A stretch of DNA of 64,000 nucleotides from Dorea_A sp016295505 (lineage in GTDB: Bacteria > Bacillota > Clostridia > Lachnospirales > Lachnospiraceae). Positions 33,154 to 42,739 of the stretch are shown piece after piece. The notes below the pieces were generated by a model. The model did no database searches. It was not told the DNA's origin and saw only the letters and a list, made by a program, of their open reading frames with translations. The stretch spans positions 124,001-188,000 of the forward strand of contig NZ_JBDOHS010000001.1 in assembly GCF_039832105.1 (NCBI RefSeq), written 5' to 3'. How positions within the stretch are numbered: position 1 is the first letter of the stretch; every line of letters begins with the position of its first letter. The translations under genes and the position numbers were made by a program.

Positions 33154-33864
33154 TTAATCCAGGCTCTGCAGAACCTGACCGTCCTGCTGATTATCTTTTT
33201 TATTCTCTGCACTTTCATTTAACTCTTCTTGTTGTTCCAGACATTCACGGATTGCTTCATTCAACGACAGCATCTTTTCATCCAGCGTTGAAACCATATC
33301 CGCACATTCCTTCAAGTCCCGGCTGATATATTCCGGTGCATTTCCCTCAAATTTATAATATATTTTATGTTCCAGACTCGCCCAGAAATCCATTGCAATT
33401 GTCCGTATCTGAATCTCTACTTTTGTATCCACCACACTGTCCGAGAGGAAGATCGGAACGGATACGAGCATATGGTAGCTCTTATATCCGCTTTCCTTCG
33501 GATTCTTAATATAATCCTTGATCGATAATACCTTCAGATCACTCTGGTTTCCGATCATCTCCGCCAATCGATAAATATCAGATGTAAATGAACAGATCAG
33601 TCTTACACCTGCGATGTCATTTACATATTTTACCATGTTCTCGATCGAGATCTCATATCCATATTTGCGAAGCTTCTTTACGATGCTTTCCGGTGTTTTC
33701 ACACGCGTTTTAATATGCTCAATCGGATTATACTGATGTACATGCTGGAATTCATCATTCAGTATCTCAAGCTTTGTCCCCACTTCCTTGATCGCTGAAT
33801 TATAAAGAAACATGATCGTCTTCCAGCTATCCACATCTTCATAATTTTTTATTGCATTTTCCAT
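33154..33864 (-). CDS. Small alarmone synthetase (RelQ/YjbM-type GTP pyrophosphokinase)
   Basis: 236 residues, a single RelA/SpoT synthetase domain without hydrolase or TGS/ACT parts. It transfers pyrophosphate from ATP to GTP/GDP to make (p)ppGpp. Motifs include HIKTRVKTPESIVKKL, NDIAGVRLICSF, NPKESGYKSYHMLV, VEIQIRTIAMDFWASLEHKIYYK. The C-terminal 45 residues are acidic and helical. A good promoter (ATGACA, 17, TATACT; 33915-33943) precedes it. Confidence 0.92.
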   Translation of the reverse strand: MENAIKNYEDVDSWKTIMFLYNSAIKEVGTKLEILNDEFQHVHQYNPIEHIKTRVKTPESIVKKLRKYGYEISIENMVKYVNDIAGVRLICSFTSDIYRLAEMIGNQSDLKVLSIKDYIKNPKESGYKSYHMLVSVPIFLSDSVVDTKVEIQIRTIAMDFWASLEHKIYYKFEGNAPEYISRDLKECADMVSTLDEKMLSLNEAIRECLEQQEELNESAENKKDNQQDGQVLQSLD

Positions 33865-33914
33865 ATGATGTTTTTCTCTCCTCTCTTGCCGAAGAGTTAA
33901 ACAAGTACTGTATA

Positions 33915-33943
33915 TAGTATATCATATGGTCATGCTATTGTCA
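33915..33943 (-). promoter_or_regulatory. Promoter of the alarmone synthetase gene
   Basis: Minus-strand ATGACA (33938-33943), 17 bases, TATACT (33915-33920), about 50 nt before the start codon. Confidence 0.65.
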
Positions 33944-33990
33944 TGATTTTCACACTTATTTAATAAAAGTCATCCTTCCTGCATCCGCAG

Positions 33991-34515
33991 TCAGAATTCA
34001 ATCCCCTCTCTGGCAAGCTTTCCCTTGTCATATGGGTGCTTTACCTTCATCATCATCGTTGCGTAATCTGCCAGATCCAGAAGTTCCTGCGATACAACAT
34101 GACCAGTCAGGACCACTTCCAGCCCGCGTGGCTTGTGCTGCAGAAAACTCATCATCTTCTCTTCGCTCAATACATTCAGCTGAATCGCACATAACGCCTC
34201 ATCCAGTACAAGCATGTCAAACGGTGAACAGAACTTGATAATCTCATCCAGCGCTTTATTATTGTAATGGCGAAGCTCAGCCTTTTCATCCCCGTTCATC
34301 CTGCTTACAAACTTAACCGGCTCACGCCCCGGAAGGCAGGTAATCCCCGGTATCTGTTCAAGTATCTTGCGCTCGTTGGAAGAATTATCCTTCAAAAACT
34401 GAAACACCAGTACCTGTAACCCATATCCCGCGGCACGGATTGCCTGTCCCATCGCAGCAGTTGTCTTTCCCTTTCCGTCCCCGTAATACATATGTATTCT
34501 TCCTGTACCCTGCAT
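33991..34515 (-). CDS. cobO: Cob(I)yrinic acid a,c-diamide adenosyltransferase
   Basis: 174 residues from the ATG at 34515, which follows AGGGGAT; an ATG 15 codons upstream lacks a ribosome site. CobO/BtuR adenosylates corrinoids. Motifs: IHMYYGDGKGKTTAAMGQAIRAAG (P-loop GDGKGKTT), VLVFQFLKDN, DMLVLDEALCAI and VVLTGHVVSQELLDLADY. No other cobalamin gene is present here. It stands alone between a PTS IIC gene and the alarmone synthetase. Confidence 0.93.
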   Translation of the reverse strand: MQGTGRIHMYYGDGKGKTTAAMGQAIRAAGYGLQVLVFQFLKDNSSNERKILEQIPGITCLPGREPVKFVSRMNGDEKAELRHYNNKALDEIIKFCSPFDMLVLDEALCAIQLNVLSEEKMMSFLQHKPRGLEVVLTGHVVSQELLDLADYATMMMKVKHPYDKGKLAREGIEF

Positions 34516-34581
34516 ATAGTATCCCCTGCTTTCTTTATGCTGAAATGCTGTTTGATGCATTCTATGATAGCAGATTTTCTC

Positions 34582-35646
34582 TTAGAATTCCAGTTTCATA
34601 TCACCAAACTTGATCCACCCTTTCTTTCTCATAAATTCTGAGATTACAAGGGTCACAATTGCCGGAAGAATCACCTGAATCAGAAGGATCTTACCCAACA
34701 CAACCACAGCAGCTTCTGTCTGTATCATCGTCTGCCAGGTCATGATCTGTCCAACCAGACCGGCCGTTCCCATTCCGGATCCGGTCGCATTGTTCGTCAT
34801 ATGCAGCGCCAGCGTTCCGACCGGTCCCAGAACCGCACTGGACAAAATCACCGGGAGCCAGATCACCGGCTTCTTTACAATATTCGGCACCTGAAGCATG
34901 GAAGTTCCGATTCCCTGTGCCAGAAGTCCTCCAATCTTATTTTCACGATAGCTTGCTATCGCAAATCCAACCATATTACAGCAGCATCCTACTGTAGCCG
35001 CACCTGCTGCCAACCCGGAGAGATTCAGGATAATTCCAAGTGCAGCGGAGCTGATTGGAAGTGTCAGGATCATACCCATCAATACAGATACCACAATTCC
35101 CATCAGGAATGGCTGCTGTTCTGTTCCCCAATTGATCAGAGAACCAAGCCAGGTCATAAATCCCGAGATCGGAGGTCCGATCAGCAGCCCTACTGCCGCT
35201 CCCGTTCCTATCGTAACAATCGGTGTTACCAGTATATCCACCTTGGTTTTTCCAGATACCATATGTCCGAAAAAGATTCCAACATACGCCGCAATGAATG
35301 CACCCAGCGGCTCTCCCGGTCCCGCATATACCATTGCACCGTCGACCAGAAGTGTACCTGCAAGTACATTACTTGCAAACGCGCCGATCATTCCGGCCGT
35401 TGCTGCAGACACGACCACAAGCGGTGCTTCTTTAAACTTATATGCCACGGCCACACCGATACCTGCTCCTGTAAGAGATGCAGCGATCTTACCTGTCACA
35501 TAGATCAGATCTCCTACATTTCCACCGAGCAGCGTTCCGATCTGCTGAATAATCGTTCCAATGATCAGTGTTGCAAAAAGCCCATGGGCCATTGCACTCA
35601 ATCCTTCAATAAATATGCGATCCAACACTTTTTTAATCTTTTCCAT
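34582..35646 (-). CDS. PTS-type IIC membrane protein (PTS_EIIC_2-like)
   Basis: 354 residues from the ATG at 35646 (GAGGAG seven bases before). About ten membrane segments rich in Gly/Ala. GPPISGFMTWLGSLINWGTEQQPF and LHMTNNATGSGMGTAGLVGQ resemble the orphan IIC family that lacks IIA and IIB domains. No IIA/IIB gene is nearby, so PTS-coupled sugar uptake is uncertain; transport of another small solute is possible. Confidence 0.7.
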   Translation of the reverse strand: MEKIKKVLDRIFIEGLSAMAHGLFATLIIGTIIQQIGTLLGGNVGDLIYVTGKIAASLTGAGIGVAVAYKFKEAPLVVVSAATAGMIGAFASNVLAGTLLVDGAMVYAGPGEPLGAFIAAYVGIFFGHMVSGKTKVDILVTPIVTIGTGAAVGLLIGPPISGFMTWLGSLINWGTEQQPFLMGIVVSVLMGMILTLPISSAALGIILNLSGLAAGAATVGCCCNMVGFAIASYRENKIGGLLAQGIGTSMLQVPNIVKKPVIWLPVILSSAVLGPVGTLALHMTNNATGSGMGTAGLVGQIMTWQTMIQTEAAVVVLGKILLIQVILPAIVTLVISEFMRKKGWIKFGDMKLEF

Positions 35647-35890
35647 ATCCATTCTCCTCATTCCATATTCAGACCAATGCACTGCTGTCACCAGAGCACA
35701 GAAGTCTCATCTGTTATTTACATATGTCTTGTCACATGTGGAGAGTTTATCACAGAACACATGGAAAAACAAGATACTCTTATAATTCCCGGATTCATTC
35801 TTTACTTCCCGCCTGAAATCCGCTATACTTTGAACTATTATATGATACAGGACAATCACTTTTCTGTACTGTTCAAAAGGAGATATGCAT

Positions 35891-36154
35891 ATGTTCCGTT
35901 TATGGGGAAAAGAATGGAAAGACAACAGAATGGTCCGCGATACCGTCATATGTAATGATACGGACGATACCCGGACCCATAAAATATTCCACTCACTGGA
36001 TGAGATCTGTTATGAATTTGACTTAAGCAAGCCCATATGGCTTGATTCTAATATCGATGAATTCCGCCGTCATGACAAAACCCGTTTTTATCAGGACAAT
36101 TTTGTGGATTCCATAGATATTGACTATCTTGAGATCCAGATCATTGAAGAATGA
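35891..36154 (+). CDS. Small acidic protein of unknown function
   Basis: 87 residues, start chosen eight bases after AAAGGAG (an ATG two codons earlier is too close). It opens MFRLWGKEWKDNRMV and continues with a charged, Asp-rich body ending in DIDYLEIQIIEE. It has no signal peptide, membrane segment or known motif. A likely promoter is TTTACT, 17 bases, TATACT upstream. The 3' end forms the left arm of a terminator. It looks like a real gene because start signal, length and terminator agree. Confidence 0.7.
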   Translation: MFRLWGKEWKDNRMVRDTVICNDTDDTRTHKIFHSLDEICYEFDLSKPIWLDSNIDEFRRHDKTRFYQDNFVDSIDIDYLEIQIIEE

Positions 36155-36170
36155 TCCGGATCTTTTTTAT
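36132..36170 (+). terminator. Terminator overlapping the small gene's 3' end
   Basis: AGATCCAGATCAT and ATGATCCGGATCT pair at 12 of 13 positions, followed by TTTTTT. The stem includes the last codons and stop. Confidence 0.85.
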
Positions 36171-37561
36171 TCATTACGAATTGCTGCAAGAGGGCTGAGT
36201 TTCATCGCCCGTTTTGCCGGGAAATATCCCGCCGCAACACCGACCAGCACCGCAAATCCAAGTGCGAGAAGCACCAGCCACCATGGAATATAGGAAATAT
36301 TGCCGTCAAATCCCATTGCGGCTCCATGTCCGGTTACAAAATTAACTACTGCAGACATCAGAAAGCTTAAAATATTTCCGGCAATTCCGCCAAGGAATCC
36401 GATGAAGGCTGCTTCCAGAAGAAACATCTGGCGTATATTTTTGAGACTGCATCCCAATACCTTCATGACACCAATCTCTTTTGTCCTTTCATAGATGGAC
36501 ATCATCATCGTATTGGCGATTCCAATGGCTGCTACAAGAAGCGACACCGCTCCGATTCCTCCAAGTACTGCCTGAACGATCGCAAACTGACTCTTCATAC
36601 TGTCCAGATATTCAGCATTTGTTTCTACGTTATATCCCATTTCTCTGATAGAGGCAGCCACCTCATCCACATGATTGATATCATCTACCTTCACCTTTGC
36701 CGATGAATAATAAAATTCCTTATACGGCTTTCCAGATTTGGTCGTCGGCTGTCCCGGAATGGTTCTTCCTGAATATTCCTTTTTCAGAACCTGTTTCAAT
36801 GTATCCAGATCACAGTATACATAATAATAATATGAATTGTAATCTTCCGGGCCGCCTTCAACAACACCACTGGCCGTTACCACATGTTTTGTTGCAGGTT
36901 TGGTTATCTCGCTTCCATCTGTGGAAGATATGTCACCTCCCATGCTTTGATTCTGACTATTATAATAAGCGTCCTGATCCGTGATCAGGAACAGAGAATC
37001 TCTGGCCAGATCAATATCCGGAAGTTCTCCGGTATCATAATAGCCTTCATATGAATTTTTCTCATAAAAATTCGTGATAATCCCGTTACCGTAAAGCAGT
37101 TCCAGATGTCCGCTGTTCGCCTTCGGAAGTGCCCCCTCTGCCAGCGGGATATTCATCGCCTCCAGAGCTTCCGGTGTCATACCTACCAACTGCGCCCATC
37201 CTTCATATTGCCCCTTCAGCAGCAGAACAGACATCTCATAGACCGGAGATGCCAGGGTAACATGTTCCATCTCTGACAGTTTCCCGATCAGTTTATCGTC
37301 CACATATTTGGATGGTTCCTCCTCACCTTCCCCATAGTACATCATCGATTCTCCAACGCTTGCACCGGTCACACGAATGGTGTTCAGACCGCCTGACTGT
37401 TCCACCTCCCGATAGAGTGCCTGCTGCATTCCAAGTCCCAGAGAGATCATGACTACAATGGAAGCCGTTCCGATCAACACACCAAGAACCGTCAGAAAGG
37501 TCCGAAGCTTTCTCCTTCGCAGATTGCTAACGCTCATCCTCAGAAGATCGTTCCAACTCAT
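36167..37561 (-). CDS. MacB/FtsX-type ABC transporter permease
   Basis: 464 residues. The N-terminal transmembrane segment follows SVSNLRRRKLRTFLTVLGVLIGTASIVVMISLG, the MacB opening. A ~220-residue extracellular domain follows, then three membrane segments near the C-terminus (AVLGGIGAVSLLVAAIGIANTMMMS, GILSFLMSA region, WWLVLLALGFAVLVGV). This is the mechanotransmission topology. It overlaps the 3' end of the upstream gene by 35 nt. With the ATPase at 39072 and the anchored protein at 37527 it forms a three-gene export or stress-sensing system. Confidence 0.9.
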   Translation of the reverse strand: MSWNDLLRMSVSNLRRRKLRTFLTVLGVLIGTASIVVMISLGLGMQQALYREVEQSGGLNTIRVTGASVGESMMYYGEGEEEPSKYVDDKLIGKLSEMEHVTLASPVYEMSVLLLKGQYEGWAQLVGMTPEALEAMNIPLAEGALPKANSGHLELLYGNGIITNFYEKNSYEGYYDTGELPDIDLARDSLFLITDQDAYYNSQNQSMGGDISSTDGSEITKPATKHVVTASGVVEGGPEDYNSYYYYVYCDLDTLKQVLKKEYSGRTIPGQPTTKSGKPYKEFYYSSAKVKVDDINHVDEVAASIREMGYNVETNAEYLDSMKSQFAIVQAVLGGIGAVSLLVAAIGIANTMMMSIYERTKEIGVMKVLGCSLKNIRQMFLLEAAFIGFLGGIAGNILSFLMSAVVNFVTGHGAAMGFDGNISYIPWWLVLLALGFAVLVGVAAGYFPAKRAMKLSPLAAIRNE

Positions 37562-39053
37562 TCAGCAATTCCTCCTCTTCCCCCTGCGCCTGTTTCTTTT
37601 GTTTCCTTTTTCTCCATATCACCACTGCCGCAATCGCAATTGCAATCAACAAAACTACGATCACCGGAACCACCGGGAAGCCGCCCTGGCTTTCTTCTCC
37701 CATGTCAGAGGGCATCATCTCTTCTTCCATCTGTTCTGTTACTTCAAGCTGGAGTTCCTGTTCAGACTTGGATACATTTCCTGACTCATCCTCATAACTC
37801 AGTGTCATGGTAACCCTGGCCGGTCCCTCCGTTGCATTTTTCCCTTCCAGCATAGCATCAATCTGTGCAGTAGAACCGGACTCCACATTTCCGACAAATA
37901 CTTCTTCCTTTTCAATACATGATCCTTCAAAAACAGCTTTTACATTGTAAAGTTTAATACGTCCGAGATTATACAGGCTGCACATCACATTGGCTTCTTC
38001 TCCGACCTCGATGCACTCCGGACTGATTTCAAAATTACTGAATTCAAACCGCGCATCCTGCTTGACCGGAATCGATATACTGGAGGAAGATTCAATCTGA
38101 GCTGCATATGCATCTTCATACTTCATACTCAGTTCAATGCTGTACGGCTTCTGAAGGAGATCTGATTTTGCATTCAGCTGGATGGAGATATCTGCCGTTC
38201 CATTCGCAGGAATTCCCTCCAGATAGATCGTACTGGAACCGGATGCCGGCAAAAAGGCCGGCGATGCCGTCTGCTCATCAGCACCTTCCGTCGGTGCCAT
38301 CAGGTCAAATAACATATTGCGTACTCTGGTGGTTTTTGATGTGTTTTTCAGATGGATCGTAAGCTTGAAGTTCGTGCCTGCCTTTACTTCTGCAGGATCC
38401 GTCGTAAATCCCGTTACGATGACTCTTGGAACCGAACCGTCTCCGGATGCTCCTCCGCCTCCACTGTAAGAGACGCCGCCATTGCTGTATCCGCCCGCTT
38501 CCACCAGTGCATCTTCTCCGGACATCACGTTCTGAGTACCTTTTTCTTCCGTTTTTGTAGTCTCTTTCTTTTCTTCCGGCTTTGCAGTCGTATATACATA
38601 AAGTTTCTGTGATGTTTCTATCAGCGTTTCCTTTCCATCCTTTTTGGATATCGCTGATGCTACAAACTGAATCGTATATCTCTCTGTTTTGATATCTTCT
38701 CTCTGCGTAAACTCGAATGTCACATCTACAGATTCTCCGTCCTTCAATGCGCCAAGTTCCTGCTGATAATCCTGCACCTCCGTCTTAAACGGCCAGTCAT
38801 CGTTCTTATCCCCCAGCTGCGGGCCAAGCACAACATTTTCCAGATCCCCTGATGTCCGGTTCGTTACCGTAAGCGTCCATTTCTGTGACTTTCCCGCCTG
38901 ATAGGTTGGAACCTTTTTCTCTTTTGACGTAATTGTGATATCCTGTACTGCCGCAAAAGCTCCGGCCGGCAGCACAGATACCGCAGTCAATACTGCTACA
39001 AGCATCCCTGCCATTCGTTTTTTCCATTTTCTTATCCGTTCTTTTCCGTTCAT
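37527..39053 (-). CDS. Membrane-anchored extracellular protein with CARDB-like domains
   Basis: 508 residues. Signal-like N-terminus (KKRMAGMLVAVLTAVSVLPAGAFA), three Ig-like/CARDB-like beta domains (about 35-155, 225-330, 345-445), a Gly/Ser-rich linker near 200, and a C-terminal membrane anchor (VVPVIVVLLIAIAIAAVVIW) with a basic stop-transfer and acidic tail. It lies between the ATPase and permease genes and replaces the periplasmic adaptor of Gram-negative MacA-MacB. I infer an accessory or substrate-binding role; no specific ligand can be named. Confidence 0.75.
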   Translation of the reverse strand: MNGKERIRKWKKRMAGMLVAVLTAVSVLPAGAFAAVQDITITSKEKKVPTYQAGKSQKWTLTVTNRTSGDLENVVLGPQLGDKNDDWPFKTEVQDYQQELGALKDGESVDVTFEFTQREDIKTERYTIQFVASAISKKDGKETLIETSQKLYVYTTAKPEEKKETTKTEEKGTQNVMSGEDALVEAGGYSNGGVSYSGGGGASGDGSVPRVIVTGFTTDPAEVKAGTNFKLTIHLKNTSKTTRVRNMLFDLMAPTEGADEQTASPAFLPASGSSTIYLEGIPANGTADISIQLNAKSDLLQKPYSIELSMKYEDAYAAQIESSSSISIPVKQDARFEFSNFEISPECIEVGEEANVMCSLYNLGRIKLYNVKAVFEGSCIEKEEVFVGNVESGSTAQIDAMLEGKNATEGPARVTMTLSYEDESGNVSKSEQELQLEVTEQMEEEMMPSDMGEESQGGFPVVPVIVVLLIAIAIAAVVIWRKRKQKKQAQGEEEELLNELERSSEDER

Positions 39054-39071
39054 CTTCTATATACCCTCCCT

Positions 39072-39770
39072 TTACTCATTCTCCCGGCGATCTTCTATCT
39101 TCAGAATCTTTCCGTCCATGATATGAAATACCCTGTCTGCATAGGACGCCAGATGATTATCATGTGTTACCATTACCAAAGTCTTTTTTTGTTCCTTTAC
39201 TACTCTCTGCATCAATCGCATTACATCTTCCGACGTGTGTGAATCAAGATTCCCGGTCGGTTCATCCGCGAAGATAATTCCCGGATCAACCACCAGTGCT
39301 CTTGCAACTCCGACACGCTGCTGTTGTCCGCCGGACATCTGGTTCGGGAGATGATTTTTATGTTGCTTCAGATTCACCAGTTCCAGCATCTCTTCCGCTT
39401 TCTTCATCCGGATATTCCTGGGAATCCCCTGAAAACTTAAGGGAAGTGCCACATTTTCCTGTGCATTCATCGTTCCCATCAGATGAAATGACTGGAAGAT
39501 AAATCCAACATTCTCTCTTCGAAACTTTACCAGCTGTTCTTCGTTCATTTTTTCAATATGCTGTCCTGTGATCAGGATCTCTCCCTTCGTTGGTTTTTCC
39601 AGACCTGCAAGCATATTGAGAAGTGTTGACTTTCCGGATCCGGAGGTTCCCACAATAGCACAGAACTCTCCTTCATAAATGTCAAAATCCACACCATCCA
39701 GAGCCCGGACTACTTCGTCACCAACTCGATATAATTTATACAGATTTCTGACTTCAATTACTTTTTTCAT
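39072..39770 (-). CDS. ABC transporter ATP-binding protein (LolD/MacB type)
   Basis: 232 residues from the ATG at 39770 after AGGAGG. It has Walker A GTSGSGKSTLLN, the signature MSGGQQQRVGVARALV, Walker B IIFADEPTGNLDS and the H-loop MVTHDNHL. It energises the MacB-like permease two genes downstream. The first gene of its operon. Confidence 0.95.
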   Translation of the reverse strand: MKKVIEVRNLYKLYRVGDEVVRALDGVDFDIYEGEFCAIVGTSGSGKSTLLNMLAGLEKPTKGEILITGQHIEKMNEEQLVKFRRENVGFIFQSFHLMGTMNAQENVALPLSFQGIPRNIRMKKAEEMLELVNLKQHKNHLPNQMSGGQQQRVGVARALVVDPGIIFADEPTGNLDSHTSEDVMRLMQRVVKEQKKTLVMVTHDNHLASYADRVFHIMDGKILKIEDRRENE

Positions 39771-39882
39771 AGGTACCTCCTGTTGCCAAAAGCAAAAAAT
39801 GAGAGTCATTACCCTCTGACATTACCAATATATCAGATAACTCTAAAGACTTCCGAGGAAAAGAATGAAGATTTTCTTAATA

Positions 39883-39911
39883 TTGAATTTTCATAGCCAG
39901 AGTATTATAAT
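39883..39911 (+). promoter_or_regulatory. Promoter of tRNA-Gly
   Basis: TTGAAT (39883-39888), 17 bases, TATAAT (39906-39911), ending 8 nt before the tRNA. Confidence 0.85.
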
Positions 39912-39919
39912 ATATACAT

Positions 39920-39990
39920 GCAGATATAGTTCATCGGTAGAACGCCAGCTTCCCAAGCTGGAGAGGCGGGTTCGATTCCCGTTATCTGCT
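39920..39990 (+). tRNA. tRNA-Gly (CCC anticodon)
   Basis: A 71-nt cloverleaf: acceptor GCAGATA/TATCTGC, D-loop TTCATCGGTAGAA, anticodon arm CCAGC-TTCCCAA-GCTGG giving CCC (glycine), T arm GCGGG-TTCGATT-CCCGT. CCA is not encoded. It has its own promoter and terminator. Confidence 0.96.
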
Positions 39991-39994
39991 TAGA

Positions 39995-40035
39995 AAAGGC
40001 TAAGAATACCACAAACCGGTATTCTTAGCCTTTAT
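39995..40035. terminator. Terminator after tRNA-Gly, shared with glycosyltransferase gene
   Basis: AAAGGCTAAGAATACC and GGTATTCTTAGCCTTT form a perfect 16-bp stem with a seven-base loop and A/T runs on both sides. Confidence 0.9.
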
Positions 40036-40062
40036 TGATTCTTTATAAATGCCGCCTCAGCT

Positions 40063-42546
40063 TTATCCCAGTGTAAATGGCGGCTGATTCAATGGAAAGT
40101 TTTTATTATAATAGGGATCTCCTGCCTCCAGGACATCCTGCCATTTTCTCTGAAATTTACGAATTTCTCCTTCAAACCGTTTTATCTTTTCATCGGTATC
40201 TTCATACCCTCTTGACTTGGATTCATAGTGATACCACTCAGAAAAAGCATTAAATACGATCAGCTTTCCGATATTTCTTATCTTCAGACAATAATCAATA
40301 TCATTACAAGCAACCACAAACTGTTCGTCAAATCCTCCCACTTCCCGGAACAATGATTTTTTTGTCATCATACAGGCCGCCGTTACAGCACTGTAATTGC
40401 AGTTGATCCTTGCCCGCACCATATATCCGTAATCATTTCTTCCGATTCCGGTATTGACATGACCGGCGTAATTGCCAAATCCGATCACTACGCCTGCATG
40501 CTGCACCGTATCATCCGCATACAAAAGCTTGGCTCCGACAGCCCCTACTTCCTTTCGCATGCAGTGTCCGAGCATTTCTTTTATTGCATCTTCACTGATC
40601 ATCTCTGTATCATTATTCAGGAACAGAAGATATTCTCCTTTTGCATATTTTACTCCATAATTATTGATCGCTGCATAATTAAACGTATCGTTCCATGTGA
40701 TCACTCTTACTTTGCTGCAGATTTTCTGAATATGTTCATAATATGCAAATGTTTCTTTCTTCTCACTGTTATTTTCAACGATGATAATTTCGAAATTCTG
40801 ATATACACTCTTTGTCAGAAGGGAAAGGATACACTTGTCCAGATCTCTGATATGATCTTTGTTCGGAATGATCACCGAAACCAGCGGATTACTGCTTACA
40901 GCATACTTTACATGATACATACCCCACAACCCGACATGCTCTACTTCTGCGTCTACATTCATCCGTTTCAGATGATCTTCAATAGCTCTTTTCCCTGCTT
41001 CATAGGCATACATCTTACTTGCCGGATCCCCGGCAACGGAATTCATATGGATTCTCCAGTGATACAGAATCATCGGGATATGTCTGATCTTATCCGAATT
41101 TTCAATACACCGAAACATAAAGTCATAATCCTGAGATCCGTCATATTCACTTCGGAATCCTCCGACCTTATCCGCAATCTCTTTTTTCACAACAAAAAAA
41201 TGCGTAATATAATTATGCGATCTGAAAAGATCCATACTGAAGTCGGGTTTAAAATTCGGATCCATATGTTCTTTCGTATCAGCCGATATCTTATCCTCAT
41301 CCGTATACAGAATATCATATGTCTCCTGCTGCATAGAAGAGACCAGCTCATACAGTGCATCCGGCGCCAGTATATCATCATGATCAAATAATCCGATGTA
41401 TTCTCCTGTCGCAAGTTTCATCGCGCAGTTTGTATTTCCGGCAATTCCCAGGTTTTTTTCCAGAACTGTAAACTTGATTCTCTTGTCTGACGCAGCATAT
41501 TTTGCAAGTTCTGCTTCCACAGCAGTGTCCCCTTCGCTCCCATCCGCAATACACAGTTCCCACTTTCCATAGGTCTGGGCTATTACAGAATCGATCATTT
41601 CTCTCAAATACGGAAGCGGAGTCCTATACACGGGCACGATGATACTGATCAACGGGCAATACGGAAACACCGTATTTCTCTGCTTCGTCAGTTCCTGTTC
41701 TGAAGCTCTGTGCTCTTCATACCACTCCTGATATGGAATCTCTGTACTGTTTACTTTTCTGACAATATATTCTTTCAGATGCTTCACTCCGTTTCTCTGA
41801 ACATATACTGCCAGTTTTTTTGCGTACCTGGGACGCATATATCGCATGGAAGCATGGACAAATCCCACTTTTGCTTTGAGTTCCTGCTTTTTCAGTACAT
41901 TTTTAACATCAATCAGAATCTTCTTTTTCTTCCCCTGATCTGAGATTTCAAACAGATACTTGTGTGCCTCATCTCCTTCAAACTCCAGGCGAAAACCACA
42001 GTTTTTATCATTTTCTGATACAAGTCCTATCTCGACCAGATCAGGTCTCGCACTTTTGGTAACATTCAGCCGGATCTGTTCACCATTCTCACTCAGGATT
42101 CCATATCCAAGAGAATGATTTCCGTTTGATGACGATGCCCAGCCTTCCATTACAAGTTTTGATTTCTTCTTCTCAATTTTGTCAATATGGTATGCAATCA
42201 TACTGCAATCCCGGATTTTATTGAGTTCTTTTTTCTTAAGGTACACCATACAAATTTCTGTCTTCCCATTGCATGCAAAAATACTGACAGATTCAGGTTC
42301 TTCTGTTTCCAGAGGAACTGTCAGATAAAATCCCACTTTTCCCCGGATGGAATATCTGGAATATTTTCTATATACATCCGCTCTTGCAACTCTGTTTACG
42401 GAATAATCTGCTTCACGGTCATTCAGTAATACCTTAAATGTAATCTCCAGTCCGTCTGTATCCAGAGCCCATCCTCCGACGCGCACATATCGCTCCCTGG
42501 CATTCGTTCTGTATACTTTTGTATCTATATAATACTTTATGCTCAT
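40063..42546 (-). CDS. Large glycosyltransferase with two GT2 domains
   Basis: 827 residues. The first 230 residues are a beta-rich region with two repeats (GGWALDTDG and EGWASSSNG) of a domain often fused to cell-wall glycosyltransferases. GT2 domain 1 spans about 305-560 (SIIVPVYRTPLPYLREMIDS, GLFDHDDILAPDALYELV). GT2 domain 2 spans about 570-800 (SVIIPNKDHIRDLDKCILS, FLNNDTEMISEDAI). It probably extends a rhamnose-rich or teichoic-type surface polysaccharide. No other surface polysaccharide gene is adjacent, which is unusual. No membrane segment is evident. Confidence 0.88.
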   Translation of the reverse strand: MSIKYYIDTKVYRTNARERYVRVGGWALDTDGLEITFKVLLNDREADYSVNRVARADVYRKYSRYSIRGKVGFYLTVPLETEEPESVSIFACNGKTEICMVYLKKKELNKIRDCSMIAYHIDKIEKKKSKLVMEGWASSSNGNHSLGYGILSENGEQIRLNVTKSARPDLVEIGLVSENDKNCGFRLEFEGDEAHKYLFEISDQGKKKKILIDVKNVLKKQELKAKVGFVHASMRYMRPRYAKKLAVYVQRNGVKHLKEYIVRKVNSTEIPYQEWYEEHRASEQELTKQRNTVFPYCPLISIIVPVYRTPLPYLREMIDSVIAQTYGKWELCIADGSEGDTAVEAELAKYAASDKRIKFTVLEKNLGIAGNTNCAMKLATGEYIGLFDHDDILAPDALYELVSSMQQETYDILYTDEDKISADTKEHMDPNFKPDFSMDLFRSHNYITHFFVVKKEIADKVGGFRSEYDGSQDYDFMFRCIENSDKIRHIPMILYHWRIHMNSVAGDPASKMYAYEAGKRAIEDHLKRMNVDAEVEHVGLWGMYHVKYAVSSNPLVSVIIPNKDHIRDLDKCILSLLTKSVYQNFEIIIVENNSEKKETFAYYEHIQKICSKVRVITWNDTFNYAAINNYGVKYAKGEYLLFLNNDTEMISEDAIKEMLGHCMRKEVGAVGAKLLYADDTVQHAGVVIGFGNYAGHVNTGIGRNDYGYMVRARINCNYSAVTAACMMTKKSLFREVGGFDEQFVVACNDIDYCLKIRNIGKLIVFNAFSEWYHYESKSRGYEDTDEKIKRFEGEIRKFQRKWQDVLEAGDPYYNKNFPLNQPPFTLG

Positions 42547-42739
42547 ATCTCATGCTCCCAAACGTCATGGTAATGTGAAATAATTTTGATTATAGCATTT
42601 TTTATATTCTTCTGCAAACGATATCCCGCCCCTCAAAGAAATCATGAATGCGCAGAAAATCATTATGGGAATAACACTGTAAAATTCCGCAAAAATCTGC
42701 TATGATAGGTTAATCGATTATATTTGGGGAGGTAGCTTC

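Noticed and set aside
34801..35955. 384-residue plus-strand open frame opposite the IIC gene
   Set aside because: It is the antisense shadow of a membrane protein gene; Ser/Arg/His-rich with no start signal.
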